Assembly: GCA_021157815.1 (NCBI GenBank)
Contig: JAGGVT010000100.1
Coordinates: 1 to 18,943 of the forward strand
Origin: a bacterium
GTDB taxonomy: Bacteria; JAJVIF01; JAGGVT01
DNA length: 18,943 nucleotides
Direction: 5' to 3'
The position numbers and the translations under genes were made by a program. Positions 1 to 6,700 of the stretch are shown in pieces; position 1 is the first letter of the stretch; each line of letters starts with the position of its first letter. The notes under the pieces were generated by a model, which saw only the letters and a list, made by a program, of their open reading frames with translations, was not told the DNA's origin and did no database searches.

Positions 1-1134
1 GCGGCTGAATTTCTCGCGCTTCACGGCAAAGGCAGTCTGCGCGATACCATTTCGCTTCTTGATCAGGCAATTATATATTGCGGGAAAAAAATAGAACTGG
101 CAGCGGTAAAAGAACTTCTCGGCACGGCTGAAGAGACAATAATCAGCGAGATTGTGGATGCCATTATTGGTGCGGACGTCGGAAAACTCATGGAACTGAT
201 TGACATGGTTATCGCGACAGGCCAGGACCTTCCGGAAATAGCATCGGCTGTTATCGGGCATTTCAGAAATATCATGCTGGTGAAAGCCGGTATCAAGACA
301 GAGAGGATTCTGGGATTCGTCGGAGACCTGCTTCCAAAACTGGAAGAGCAAAGCGGGAAGCTAACCGAATCCAATATTCTTGAAACACTGGAGCATCTTA
401 CCGAAACAACGCGCCAGATGAAATTCGATGTCGATCAGCGGTTGGGCCTGGAAACCGCGCTGCTGGGCGCGATGTGCGTTTTGAACAAAATCGAACCCAT
501 AAGAAAAGCAACCGTTCAAAAAAATACTGAATCAAAAAGTATAGAGAAACCGGTCGAGGCGACAGTTTCTCCACGACAGGCGAGGAAACCGGAAATCGAA
601 AGGCAACCTGCGGGTGAAAGGAAACCGGTGGTTCTGCGTCCCGCGATAACAAAAGAAAAAAAGGACAAGCCGGATTCTCTAACTGATACTCAAACCCAAA
701 GCGATAGTTTTCCTCCGAAATCGACTGAAAAAAAAAAGCCGATAATTGATAAAACCGGATTCTGGACTCAATTCCTGAAACATTTATATGAAACGGATTT
801 GCCTTTGATGCTGCTTGTCAGAGGTGTACAGCCATTGTTCGAAAACTCCTTTCTCAAACTGGTTTACAGCAAGGATGATGAAATAACCTATCATTTCGCG
901 ATTGAGGATAAAGTCGAATCACGTATTAGCAAGTTGGTTACTGAATATCAAAAATCTCCCATTAGTGTTGGAGTCATCTTAGAGGGTGCTGAACCCAAAC
1001 AGAAGGCAAATGGAAATGATAGCGGGGAAAAATTCGACAAGGAGGAAATCATGAAATGGGGAAAAGAGATTAAGGAAAATTTCATGCCTAATTTCCCTGA
1101 CGGCACCCTTAAATGGGAGGGAAAACAGAAATAA
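1..1134 (+). CDS. dnaX: DNA polymerase III gamma/tau subunit, C-terminal part (5' truncated)
   Basis: This is the clamp-loader ATPase subunit that organises the replicative polymerase. The reading frame is open from base 1, so the gene starts upstream and the N-terminal ATPase domain is missing. The first residues carry the DnaX signature GSLRDTISLLDQAI at the start of the domain III collar, which runs to about residue 160 of the visible part. A Lys/Pro/Glu-rich linker follows (about residues 165-245), then a compact C-terminal domain from GFWTQFLKHLY onward that is expected to be the tau-specific, polymerase-binding part. The linker holds two in-frame A-AAA-AAG sites, one within a run of ten A, which could give a shorter gamma form. 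The downstream neighbours ybaB and recR form the classic dnaX-ybaB-recR cluster, which supports the call. Confidence is high. Confidence 0.95.
   Translation, partial: AAEFLALHGKGSLRDTISLLDQAIIYCGKKIELAAVKELLGTAEETIISEIVDAIIGADVGKLMELIDMVIATGQDLPEIASAVIGHFRNIMLVKAGIKTERILGFVGDLLPKLEEQSGKLTESNILETLEHLTETTRQMKFDVDQRLGLETALLGAMCVLNKIEPIRKATVQKNTESKSIEKPVEATVSPRQARKPEIERQPAGERKPVVLRPAITKEKKDKPDSLTDTQTQSDSFPPKSTEKKKPIIDKTGFWTQFLKHLYETDLPLMLLVRGVQPLFENSFLKLVYSKDDEITYHFAIEDKVESRISKLVTEYQKSPISVGVILEGAEPKQKANGNDSGEKFDKEEIMKWGKEIKENFMPNFPDGTLKWEGKQK
657..663 (+). other. Candidate -1 frameshift heptamer A-AAA-AAG in dnaX
   Basis: The heptamer is in the frame used by the E. coli dnaX programmed frameshift (gaA AAA AAG). 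After a -1 slip the next codons are GGA CAA GCC GGA TTC TCT AAC and then TGA at 684-686, giving an eight-codon-spaced stop in the linker. I see no strong upstream Shine-Dalgarno stimulator or downstream stem-loop, so use of this site is uncertain. Confidence 0.4.
728..738 (+). other. Run of ten A then G in dnaX linker: candidate slippage site
   Basis: Bases 728-737 are ten consecutive A followed by G, again ending with an in-frame A-AAA-AAG. Both alternative frames close at once: the -1 frame (or one extra A) reads GCC GAT AAT TGA, ending at 749, and the +1 frame (or one A fewer) reads AGC CGA TAA, ending at 745. The layout resembles the A-run in Thermus thermophilus dnaX, where transcriptional slippage makes the gamma form. 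Confidence 0.5.
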
Positions 1135-1176
1135 GCTGTTAAAAAGCAAATATTCAAATGCGTAAATCCGAATCTA

Positions 1177-1205
1177 TTGATAGAATAATAACCTTTTATG
1201 ATAAT
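1177..1205 (+). promoter_or_regulatory. Sigma-70-type promoter for ybaB-recR
   Basis: TTGATA (1177-1182) and GATAAT (1200-1205) are 17 bp apart, each one base from consensus. Transcription would start near 1212, about 23 bases before ybaB. It lies in the 100-base gap after dnaX and would let ybaB-recR be transcribed independently. Confidence 0.55.
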
Positions 1206-1234
1206 CGGAATCATACAGTCACAAGGAGTTAACT

Positions 1235-1549
1235 ATGGCTTTTGACATGAACGCGCTGATGAAACAGGCGCAGCAGATGCAGGAAAAAATGGTCGAGGTG
1301 CAGGAGGAACTGGCAAATGAGCGAATCGAGGAAACAGCCGGCGGCGGGATGGTCAAGATTGTTGTGAACGGACAACAGGAAATAATCGAACTTGCCATCA
1401 AGCCGGATGCTGTTAATCCCGATGAGGTCGAGATTCTTGAGGACATGATTCTCGCGGCTCTCAGAAACGCGCTTGGCAAATCGCAGGAAATTGCCAAGGA
1501 GAAAATGGCTGCCGTTACAGGTGGTATGAAAATACCGGGGATCATGTAG
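1235..1549 (+). CDS. ybaB: YbaB/EbfC family nucleoid-associated DNA-binding protein
   Basis: The product is a 104-residue protein of the usual family length. It begins with a helix rich in Gln, Met and Glu (MNALMKQAQQMQEKMVEVQE), then the conserved core around GGGMVKIVVNGQQEIIEL and a second long helix (VEILEDMILAALRNALGKS). YbaB proteins form dimers that bind DNA and bridge or coat the nucleoid; no enzyme activity is known. The start is supported by AAGGAG at 1223-1228, six bases before the ATG. It sits between dnaX and recR, its classic position, and recR follows after 18 bases, so the two are probably co-transcribed from the promoter at 1177-1205. Confidence 0.93.
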   Translation: MAFDMNALMKQAQQMQEKMVEVQEELANERIEETAGGGMVKIVVNGQQEIIELAIKPDAVNPDEVEILEDMILAALRNALGKSQEIAKEKMAAVTGGMKIPGIM

Positions 1550-1567
1550 ATTGAATGGGTATTCAAA

Positions 1568-2164
1568 ATGACATTTAACATTCGACCCTTTGATCGAGTT
1601 ATACGCGAGCTGTGCCGTCTTCCGGGAGTAGGCCCAAAAACCGCACAGAGGCTGGCGTTGTTCCTGTTGCGTGAAAACCAGGAAAATAACGAAAGGCTTG
1701 CTGATGCCATACGCGAATTGAAAATCAACATACGGTTTTGCAAACGATGTTTCAACCTGTCTGAAGATGAAATCTGCGCTGTCTGCAATAATCCACAACG
1801 GGATCAATCAATGATATGTGTGGTAGAGGAACCTGTTGACGCTCTCGCTATTGAAAGGATAGGGGAGTTCAGGGGAGTTTATCATGTTCTTCATGGCGTT
1901 ATCTCGCCGCTTGACGGCAGCTATCCTGAGAATATTAAAATCAAGGAACTGATGGAAAGAATCAGCGATGATGGTGTCGAGGAGGTCATTCTCGCGACTG
2001 GCGCTAATGTTGATGGCGATGCCACAGCTTTGTATATCGCGAATCTTCTTAGAGGGCGGGTTAAAGTTACGAGAATCGCGAGAGGCCTGCCGGTCGGAAG
2101 CCAACTTGATTACGCTGACCAGGGGACGCTTTTAAAAGCATTGGAAGGCAGGCGGGAATTTTAA
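1568..2164 (+). CDS. recR: Recombination mediator protein RecR
   Basis: The 198-residue protein has the full RecR domain order. A helix-hairpin-helix is visible near residues 11-30 (LPGVGPKTAQRLA), a four-cysteine zinc finger at C58, C61, C70 and C73, and a TOPRIM domain from about residue 81 (MICVVEEPVD) to 175 containing GVISPLDG. RecR acts with RecO and RecF to load RecA on SSB-coated single-stranded gaps. The length matches the family (about 200). The Shine-Dalgarno is weak (a GGGT near 1556), so translation may depend partly on coupling to ybaB 18 bases upstream. No recO or recF is in the window. There is no clear terminator after it, so rsmE may be read through. Confidence 0.96.
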   Translation: MTFNIRPFDRVIRELCRLPGVGPKTAQRLALFLLRENQENNERLADAIRELKINIRFCKRCFNLSEDEICAVCNNPQRDQSMICVVEEPVDALAIERIGEFRGVYHVLHGVISPLDGSYPENIKIKELMERISDDGVEEVILATGANVDGDATALYIANLLRGRVKVTRIARGLPVGSQLDYADQGTLLKALEGRREF

Positions 2165-2247
2165 AATAATCTGGAAATTCAGGTTTTAACATCCAATTAA
2201 ATTAGCACCATGCTTTAGAGGTTGTCGAGTGAGTTTTCATAACAAGA

Positions 2248-2384
2248 TGCCCCCACCCCAGCCCTCCCCGCGAGCGGGGAGGGAGAAAATGTTATCTATT
2301 GCTCGTGGTTGTATAGACTAAACACATGGTTTACAAATGAAAAAAACATCTCCCACCGCTCGCGGGGGGATTAAGGGGGGGACA
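2248..2384 (+). repeat. GC-rich imperfect inverted-repeat element before rsmE
   Basis: Two C/G-rich arms, 2248-2285 and 2350-2384, are imperfect inverted copies, both reading CCGCGAGCGG near their inner part and starting TG[C/T]CCCCC when oriented alike. The left arm also folds on itself: CCCTCCCCGC (2262-2271) is the exact complement of GCGGGGAGGG (2274-2283). The middle is AT-rich and has no gene. It looks like a non-autonomous palindromic element; no certain target duplication is visible. Its right end is three bases before the chosen rsmE start. Confidence 0.6.
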
Positions 2385-2387
2385 GAT

Positions 2388-3113
2388 ATGCCTTCCAAAC
2401 ATCCAAGAATATATAATAAAGAACTTCCTAACGATGGCGAAATCAGCATCACGGGAGATAAGTACCGCCATCTTGCAAGGTCAGTTCGAGCGCGATGCGG
2501 TGATGAAATCCATCTGTTTAACGGGCGTGGTTTGTTCGCGGATGCTGTAATCGATTCGATTGATTCATCAACAATTCATGCGACTATAACCGGTTCAAAA
2601 AATGCTGACAACACGCCAAATGTTAAACTAACTCTCGCTTTCGGAATCCTCACCGCAGAGCCGATGAAAACGCTGATTGCAGGAGCGACACAGCTTGGAG
2701 TATCCGCCTTCATGCCTTTCATGTCCAGGTTTAACGACATCAGGAAAAAGCCCGAGCAAATTCAAAAATCAATGGAGCGTTGGCAAAAACTGATTATTGA
2801 AAATTCAGCTGTGGCAGAAAGAAGCCATCTTCCAGATATTCACTCACCGATTTCTCTAGCGGATGTGGCTGAAAAATCGAATGGCTTTGAATTCAAATTC
2901 GCTTTCTGGGAGGAAAATGGCGAAAGCTGGCGCGATTATCTTCCGCTAAACAAAGGCAAAACTATTGCGGTAATCGGTCCCAAAGGTGGACTGCATGAGG
3001 ATGAAGTATCGATGCTCAGAGATTACGGGTTTAAAATCCTGACTATGGGCGATTTAATTCTCAAAGCTGAGATGGCGTCGATTGCGGTATGCGCGCGAAT
3101 AATCGGCGGTTGA
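2388..3113 (+). CDS. rsmE: 16S rRNA (uracil-1498-N3)-methyltransferase RsmE
   Basis: This SPOUT-fold enzyme uses SAM to methylate U1498 of 16S rRNA. Starting at 2388 it is 241 residues, the usual size. An N-terminal PUA-like domain covers roughly residues 1-70 (GDKYRHLARSVRARCGDEIHLFNG). The SPOUT domain follows with MPFMSRF, the ERWQKLIIENSAVAERSHLP helix, and the cofactor-knot motifs GPKGGLHEDEV and MGDLILKAEMASIA. In this gene the more common GPEGG and ILRAETA read GPKGG and ILKAEMA. The frame also has an ATG at 2337, but that would add 17 residues coded by the inverted-repeat element and has no Shine-Dalgarno. The ATG at 2388 has a strong AAGGGGG eight bases upstream, itself part of the repeat. 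Confidence 0.93.
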   Translation: MPSKHPRIYNKELPNDGEISITGDKYRHLARSVRARCGDEIHLFNGRGLFADAVIDSIDSSTIHATITGSKNADNTPNVKLTLAFGILTAEPMKTLIAGATQLGVSAFMPFMSRFNDIRKKPEQIQKSMERWQKLIIENSAVAERSHLPDIHSPISLADVAEKSNGFEFKFAFWEENGESWRDYLPLNKGKTIAVIGPKGGLHEDEVSMLRDYGFKILTMGDLILKAEMASIAVCARIIGG

Positions 3114-3218
3114 GTTATCAGTTGCCTGAGGTATAAATCCCCAAAATATGCGATAATTATATTACTAATAATCCGATTGAAATTTCGGCCGATAAAAGAG
3201 TTGGGCAAAAAATTTTTC

Positions 3219-3920
3219 ATGGCAATGAATTGTAAAATACGCAGGGTTAAAATAGGGGACGCATCCGAGATAGCGCGTATTCAACGTTTGGCGTTCACCG
3301 AGATGATAGGGCACTATTTCGGCACCGATTCAATAACTAAAAAGAAAACAGCCAGCGTTATTGAGAAGCTCTTTCTTCTTTTAATAAAAGCCATGAAGGA
3401 TGAAATATTCATCGCAGAGGTGGATGGAAAAATCATTGGGAATATTATCGTCCCGTACGATATTCGAAAATCAAGCAGGAAGTTCCCATCATATCGTGTT
3501 TTCTGGATTGCCCTGGTGAGAGTGCTTCTCGCAATGAGATCAGTGCCGCATGAAAATCGAATTGCTCTTCTCTCGGACAAAGGGACAATCAGAAGATTAG
3601 GCAAAAGTGAAATCAAAAGGCAAATCCATTCGAGGATTTACAATATCGCTGTTGACCCGGCTTTCCAGGGGGAGGGTATTGGATATGTGCTAATGCAAAA
3701 AGGTTTGCGATACCTTTTCAATGAACGCGGGGCAAATGCTGTAACGCTTAATGTCATGGCGCGTAACCAAAACGCGATTGCGCTTTATCATAAATTCGGT
3801 TTTGTTCAAAAAGAACGATTTGTGAATTCAATGGGGGAGTGGATTGTTATGGTGCTGACAAGGGAAAATCACCTGAAAGCAGAAAGGCCATTCTCAGCCA
3901 AGAAGTATTCTCCCGCCTAG
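3219..3920 (+). CDS. GNAT family N-acetyltransferase (RimI-like)
   Basis: The protein is about 233 residues. The C-terminal half holds the acetyl-CoA site: a beta strand YNIAVDPAFQ leads into the pyrophosphate loop QGEGIG (motif A), followed by VTLNVMARNQNAIALYHKFGF, the typical motif B of RimI-like enzymes. The N-terminal half has RRVKIGDASEIARIQRLAF, the usual first strand and helix, and then a longer middle insert with a hydrophobic helix (residues about 85-105) that is less typical. The substrate is unknown; it could be a protein N-terminus or a small molecule. The start is uncertain: TTG 3177, ATG 3219 and ATG 3225 are in frame and none has a good ribosome site. The 3' end overlaps the 3' end of hrcA by 27 bases on the opposite strand. 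Confidence 0.85.
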   Translation: MAMNCKIRRVKIGDASEIARIQRLAFTEMIGHYFGTDSITKKKTASVIEKLFLLLIKAMKDEIFIAEVDGKIIGNIIVPYDIRKSSRKFPSYRVFWIALVRVLLAMRSVPHENRIALLSDKGTIRRLGKSEIKRQIHSRIYNIAVDPAFQGEGIGYVLMQKGLRYLFNERGANAVTLNVMARNQNAIALYHKFGFVQKERFVNSMGEWIVMVLTRENHLKAERPFSAKKYSPA

Positions 3921-4958
3921 TTTCTCACTTAAAATCTCAGCGATGTAATCTACAAGAGGAATGATTCGCGAATAGGGCATTCTGGTTGGTCCCAGAACTG
4001 CAATCTGTCCTTTCTCAGTTCCCCAGCTTAGTGTGAAATTGGTAAATACAAGAGATAGTTCCCTTAGATCCTCATGAACATTATCATGTCCTATCAAAAC
4101 CCGTACGCCTGACCGCTTGCCACTTAAATCCATGAGTATGTTTTTAATGAACTCCTCCTCGTTTCTCGCGCGAAGGAAAGCCCGTAATCGTTTTGATTCA
4201 GTGAATTGCGGATTATCAATCAGTGTTCTAAGCCCATGTGAAAAGACAACCGAGCCCTGCTGATCCCTTAATCTTGACAGGAATTCGGTGATTGGCTTTT
4301 TAATCGACTCATGATAGATATTGTAAATCAGCGCTTTTTCGAAAAACTGATTGAGAAGATTTTTATCTACTTCGCTTACTGTCTTGCCTTTAAGAAATGC
4401 GTTCAGTTTGTTTTTTATTAGATCAAGATTAAGGTTCTTTATTTCAACCCCCAGATTGACCTTCTCATTTTCAACATGTCCGTCGCTTGTAACAAGAACG
4501 ATCACAACCGCTTCCGTCCCGATTGGCACAAGGTTGATCGATTCCACAAAACCGTGCGATGCTGTCGGCGACATGACAACGCTGACCAGTTTTGTTTCCT
4601 CGGAAAGATATTCACTGGCGCGCTTGAGAATATCCTCGATTCCAAGGCGAATATCACCAAGCGCTTTGGCAATGAGCTCTTTCTCTTTGCTGTCGAGATT
4701 CGAGCTCTTGACAACCTCGGCAGCGTACAGCTTTAATGCCGCTTCTGTGGGTAGCCGTCCGCTGGATGTGTGCGGTTTCTCAACCAGCCCGGCTGCTTCA
4801 AGCTTGACCAAATCATTGCGGATTGTGGCACTTGAACAGCAGAAATCACCGCGATTCAGAAGCTTGCTGCTTGATACTGTCTGTCCTGTGACAATATGCT
4901 CTTCCACAAGGGCAAACAATAATGCACATTGCCTGTCTGTAAGTTCATCAATACTCAT
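3894..4958 (-). CDS. hrcA: Heat-inducible transcription repressor HrcA
   Basis: HrcA represses chaperone operons by binding CIRCE elements, with GroEL as its folding sensor. The 354-residue protein has the N-terminal winged helix (LTDRQCALLFALVEEHI, SSATIRNDLVKLEAAGLVEK, HTSSGRLPTEAALKLY) and the C-terminal family signature LGPTRMPYSRIIPLVDYI. The usual GSktL motif is replaced by VSSSKLL. HrcA normally heads a grpE-dnaK-dnaJ operon, but here it stands alone, divergent from the aldolase/phosphatase gene and convergent with the acetyltransferase. I find no CIRCE (TTAGCACTC-N9-GAGTGCTAA) near it. The ATG has no Shine-Dalgarno and lies only about seven bases after the predicted transcription start, so the mRNA may be leaderless. 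Confidence 0.94.
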   Translation of the reverse strand: MSIDELTDRQCALLFALVEEHIVTGQTVSSSKLLNRGDFCCSSATIRNDLVKLEAAGLVEKPHTSSGRLPTEAALKLYAAEVVKSSNLDSKEKELIAKALGDIRLGIEDILKRASEYLSEETKLVSVVMSPTASHGFVESINLVPIGTEAVVIVLVTSDGHVENEKVNLGVEIKNLNLDLIKNKLNAFLKGKTVSEVDKNLLNQFFEKALIYNIYHESIKKPITEFLSRLRDQQGSVVFSHGLRTLIDNPQFTESKRLRAFLRARNEEEFIKNILMDLSGKRSGVRVLIGHDNVHEDLRELSLVFTNFTLSWGTEKGQIAVLGPTRMPYSRIIPLVDYIAEILSEKLGGRILLG

Positions 4959-4964
4959 TTTTAA

Positions 4965-4979
4965 TGTTTAAACTAAACA
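4965..4979. promoter_or_regulatory. Inverted repeat over the hrcA -10 region
   Basis: TGTTTA-AAC-TAAACA is a perfect 6-bp inverted repeat with a 3-bp centre. It covers the predicted -10 box and transcription start of hrcA, where a repressor site would be expected. It does not match CIRCE, and the binder is unknown. Confidence 0.35.
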
Positions 4980-5000
4980 ACAATATCATGTGTCTGTCAA
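4972..5000 (-). promoter_or_regulatory. Sigma-70-type promoter for hrcA
   Basis: On the minus strand TTGACA (4995-5000, perfect -35) and TTTAGT (4972-4977, four of six -10 bases) are 17 bp apart. Transcription would start near 4965, leaving a leader of about seven bases before the hrcA ATG. Confidence 0.5.
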
Positions 5001-5016
5001 TCCTGAAGCATTTAAC

Positions 5017-5045
5017 TTGAATTAAAGATATAATTAATCTAAAAT
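5017..5045 (+). promoter_or_regulatory. Sigma-70-type promoter for the aldolase/phosphatase gene
   Basis: TTGAAT (5017-5022) and TAAAAT (5040-5045) are spaced by 17 bp. This predicts a leader of about 100 bases before the ATG at 5149. The site lies divergently next to the hrcA promoter. Confidence 0.45.
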
Positions 5046-5148
5046 TCTGGCTTGTGCTGGTCGAACGATGTTTGGCCATTGTAATATATTTTCAGTTTGT
5101 GATTTCGCAGCTGACAGGCTCATTCAAAAATAATACAACGGGTGAAAA

Positions 5149-6246
5149 ATGAAAATAACAATTTCGGTATTAAAGGCTGATGTCGGTGGATTGGTCGGCC
5201 ATTCTACAATGCATCCTGATATCATGAAAGATGCCGGCTCCGCTCTGGAAAAGAAAAAAGATGACGGGTTTCTTATTGATTATCGAGTCCTTCATTGCGG
5301 TGATGACCTTGAGCTGATAATGACCCATACGCACGGAACGGATTTCGAGGGAATCCATCAAATGTGCTGGGATATTTTCTCAGACTGCGCTGACAAGGCA
5401 AGGGAAATCGGACTGTATGGCGCCGGCCAGGACCTCCTCGCGGATGCTTTCGCGGGAAATATAAAAGGCATGGGACCAGGCGTGGCGGAAATGGAATTTG
5501 AGGAAAGGCCAAGCGAACCGATTCTCATTTTCATGGCTGACAAGACCTCTCCCGGCGCATGGAACCTTCCGCTGTTCAAGATATTTGCCGATCCGATGTG
5601 CAATCCAGGACTTATACTTGATCCTAAAATCCATGATGGATTTACGTTTGATGTCCTTGATCTTAAGAACAACAAGAACATAAAATTCAACATGCCGGAA
5701 GATATGTATGACTCTCTCGTATTCATCGGCTCGACAGAGGATTATGGAATCAGGGCGATTTACAGGAAGAAAGACAACGAAATCGCAGCAGTGGCATCAA
5801 CTCAGCGTCTCGCAATGATGGCTGGACGGTATATCGGAAAAGACGACCCTGTTATGATTTGCCGCTCGCAAAATGGATTTCCCTCAGTTGGTGAAATTAC
5901 CGAGCCGTTCACTCATCCGCATCTGGTTACGGGTTGGATGCGCGGAAGCCATATAGGGCCCATTATGCCTGTTAGTTTCGAGGATGCACAGTGTGTTCGT
6001 TTTGATGGTCCCCCAAGAGTTATCTGCGCTGGATTCCAGGTTAAGGATGGAAATCTTGTTGGTCCCGTTGACATGTTCGATGACCCGGCATTCGACAACG
6101 CGCGTCAAACCGCGAATGACGTCGCTGATTACCTGCGACGCCATGGCCCGTTTGAGCCGCACAGGCTATCTCTTGGCGATATGGAATACACAACACTGCC
6201 GATTGTCATGGAGAAAGTAAAAGACAGATTCAAATCGATTGATTAA
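5149..6246 (+). CDS. fbp: Fructose-1,6-bisphosphate aldolase/phosphatase (archaeal type, class V FBPase)
   Basis: This bifunctional gluconeogenic enzyme condenses triose phosphates to fructose-1,6-bisphosphate and then dephosphorylates it to fructose-6-phosphate. The 365-residue protein has the family landmarks, each one position lower than I recall for the Sulfolobus enzyme: D11 and H18 in KADVGGLVGHS, D52-D53 in CGDDLELIMTH, Q94 in GAGQD, D131 in ADKTSPGA, the Schiff-base lysine K231 with Y228 in YIGKDDP, and Y347 near the C-terminus. So both the aldolase and phosphatase sites look intact. GGGTGA at 5140-5145 is a modest ribosome site. It is monocistronic, ended by the terminator at 6271. 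The family is typical of archaea and some deep-branching, often anaerobic or thermophilic bacteria. Confidence is high. Confidence 0.95.
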   Translation: MKITISVLKADVGGLVGHSTMHPDIMKDAGSALEKKKDDGFLIDYRVLHCGDDLELIMTHTHGTDFEGIHQMCWDIFSDCADKAREIGLYGAGQDLLADAFAGNIKGMGPGVAEMEFEERPSEPILIFMADKTSPGAWNLPLFKIFADPMCNPGLILDPKIHDGFTFDVLDLKNNKNIKFNMPEDMYDSLVFIGSTEDYGIRAIYRKKDNEIAAVASTQRLAMMAGRYIGKDDPVMICRSQNGFPSVGEITEPFTHPHLVTGWMRGSHIGPIMPVSFEDAQCVRFDGPPRVICAGFQVKDGNLVGPVDMFDDPAFDNARQTANDVADYLRRHGPFEPHRLSLGDMEYTTLPIVMEKVKDRFKSID

Positions 6247-6270
6247 GAAGTACAAAAATGAATGATAGAA

Positions 6271-6308
6271 AAACCTGGTATGCCAGCTTGGCAAAGCCAG
6301 GTTTTTTT
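6271..6308 (+). terminator. Intrinsic terminator after the aldolase/phosphatase gene
   Basis: AAACCTGG (6271-6278) pairs with CCAGGTTT (from 6297), and a nested hairpin TGCCA-GCT-TGGCA (6281-6293) sits inside. Seven T follow (6302-6308). It begins 24 bases after the stop codon. Confidence 0.85.
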
Positions 6309-6349
6309 GTTTGAATTTGTCTCTGAATTCTATTACAGGCATGCTCTTG

Positions 6350-6459
6350 TGTCATTCTGAGCGCAGCGAAGAATCTATTCGCGATAACCGAAATATTTTA
6401 CATCAGATATAATCACCAACGCAGTAGCATATAGATTCTTCGCTTCGCTCAGAATGACA
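6350..6459 (+). mobile_element. 110-bp inverted-repeat element, copy 1 (MITE-like)
   Basis: The ends 6350-6378 and 6431-6459 are 29-base inverted repeats with a single mismatch, beginning TGTCATTCTGAGCG. A second 110-bp element at 8067-8176 is its homologue in opposite orientation: by eye about 94 of 110 bases agree without gaps, including the core CATCAGATATAATCA. No protein is encoded. Transcribed, it would form a long hairpin. I infer a non-autonomous transposable element or an extragenic palindrome. No clear target duplication is visible. Confidence 0.75.
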
Positions 6460-6541
6460 ATGTAGCCTGTTTAAATCAGGATTACGAGACATTTCCCAAG
6501 CAGCGTCTATACGAAAAGTGCATTAATGAACAATAACTGGA

Positions 6542-6570
6542 TTGACTTGACCGAAAATACAGTCTAATAT
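6542..6570 (+). promoter_or_regulatory. Sigma-70-type promoter for the SAM riboswitch-metK transcript
   Basis: TTGACT (6542-6547) and TAATAT (6565-6570) are 17 bp apart. The predicted start, about 6577, coincides with the first base of the riboswitch P1 stem, which strongly supports the call. Confidence 0.75.
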
Positions 6571-6576
6571 AAAGAG

Positions 6577-6678
6577 GTCTTATTAAGAGCAGGCTAAGGG
6601 ACTGGCCCGATGAAGCCCAGCAACCGATTTAATTCGGTGCTAACTCCTGCGAATCATAGATGATTCGAGAGATAAGAC
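6577..6678 (+). promoter_or_regulatory. SAM-I (S-box) riboswitch aptamer
   Basis: P1 is GTCTTAT (6577-6583) with ATAAGAC (6672-6678). The conserved S-box core AGGGACTGGCCCGATGAAGC follows at about 6597-6616. P3 is ACCGA-N6-TCGGT (6623-6638) and P4 is GAATCA-TAGA-TGATTC (6651-6666). The aptamer binds S-adenosylmethionine. Placed before metK with a terminator downstream, it should shut off SAM synthetase expression when SAM is plentiful, by premature termination at 6701-6725. Confidence 0.95.
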
Positions 6679-6700
6679 TGAAATGTAAAACACACTTCAT

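Noticed and set aside
1219-1807. Two long minus-strand open frames of about 190 codons across ybaB and recR
   Set aside because: They are in other frames of two clearly recognised genes and have no family resemblance or ribosome site.
2202-2234. CIRCE-like TTAGCACCA followed by GAGTGAG upstream of rsmE
   Set aside because: Only the first half resembles CIRCE, the spacing is wrong and the second half does not complete the inverted repeat.
2337-2387. N-terminal extension of RsmE from ATG 2337
   Set aside because: It is coded by the inverted-repeat element, has no ribosome site and adds residues not typical of the family.
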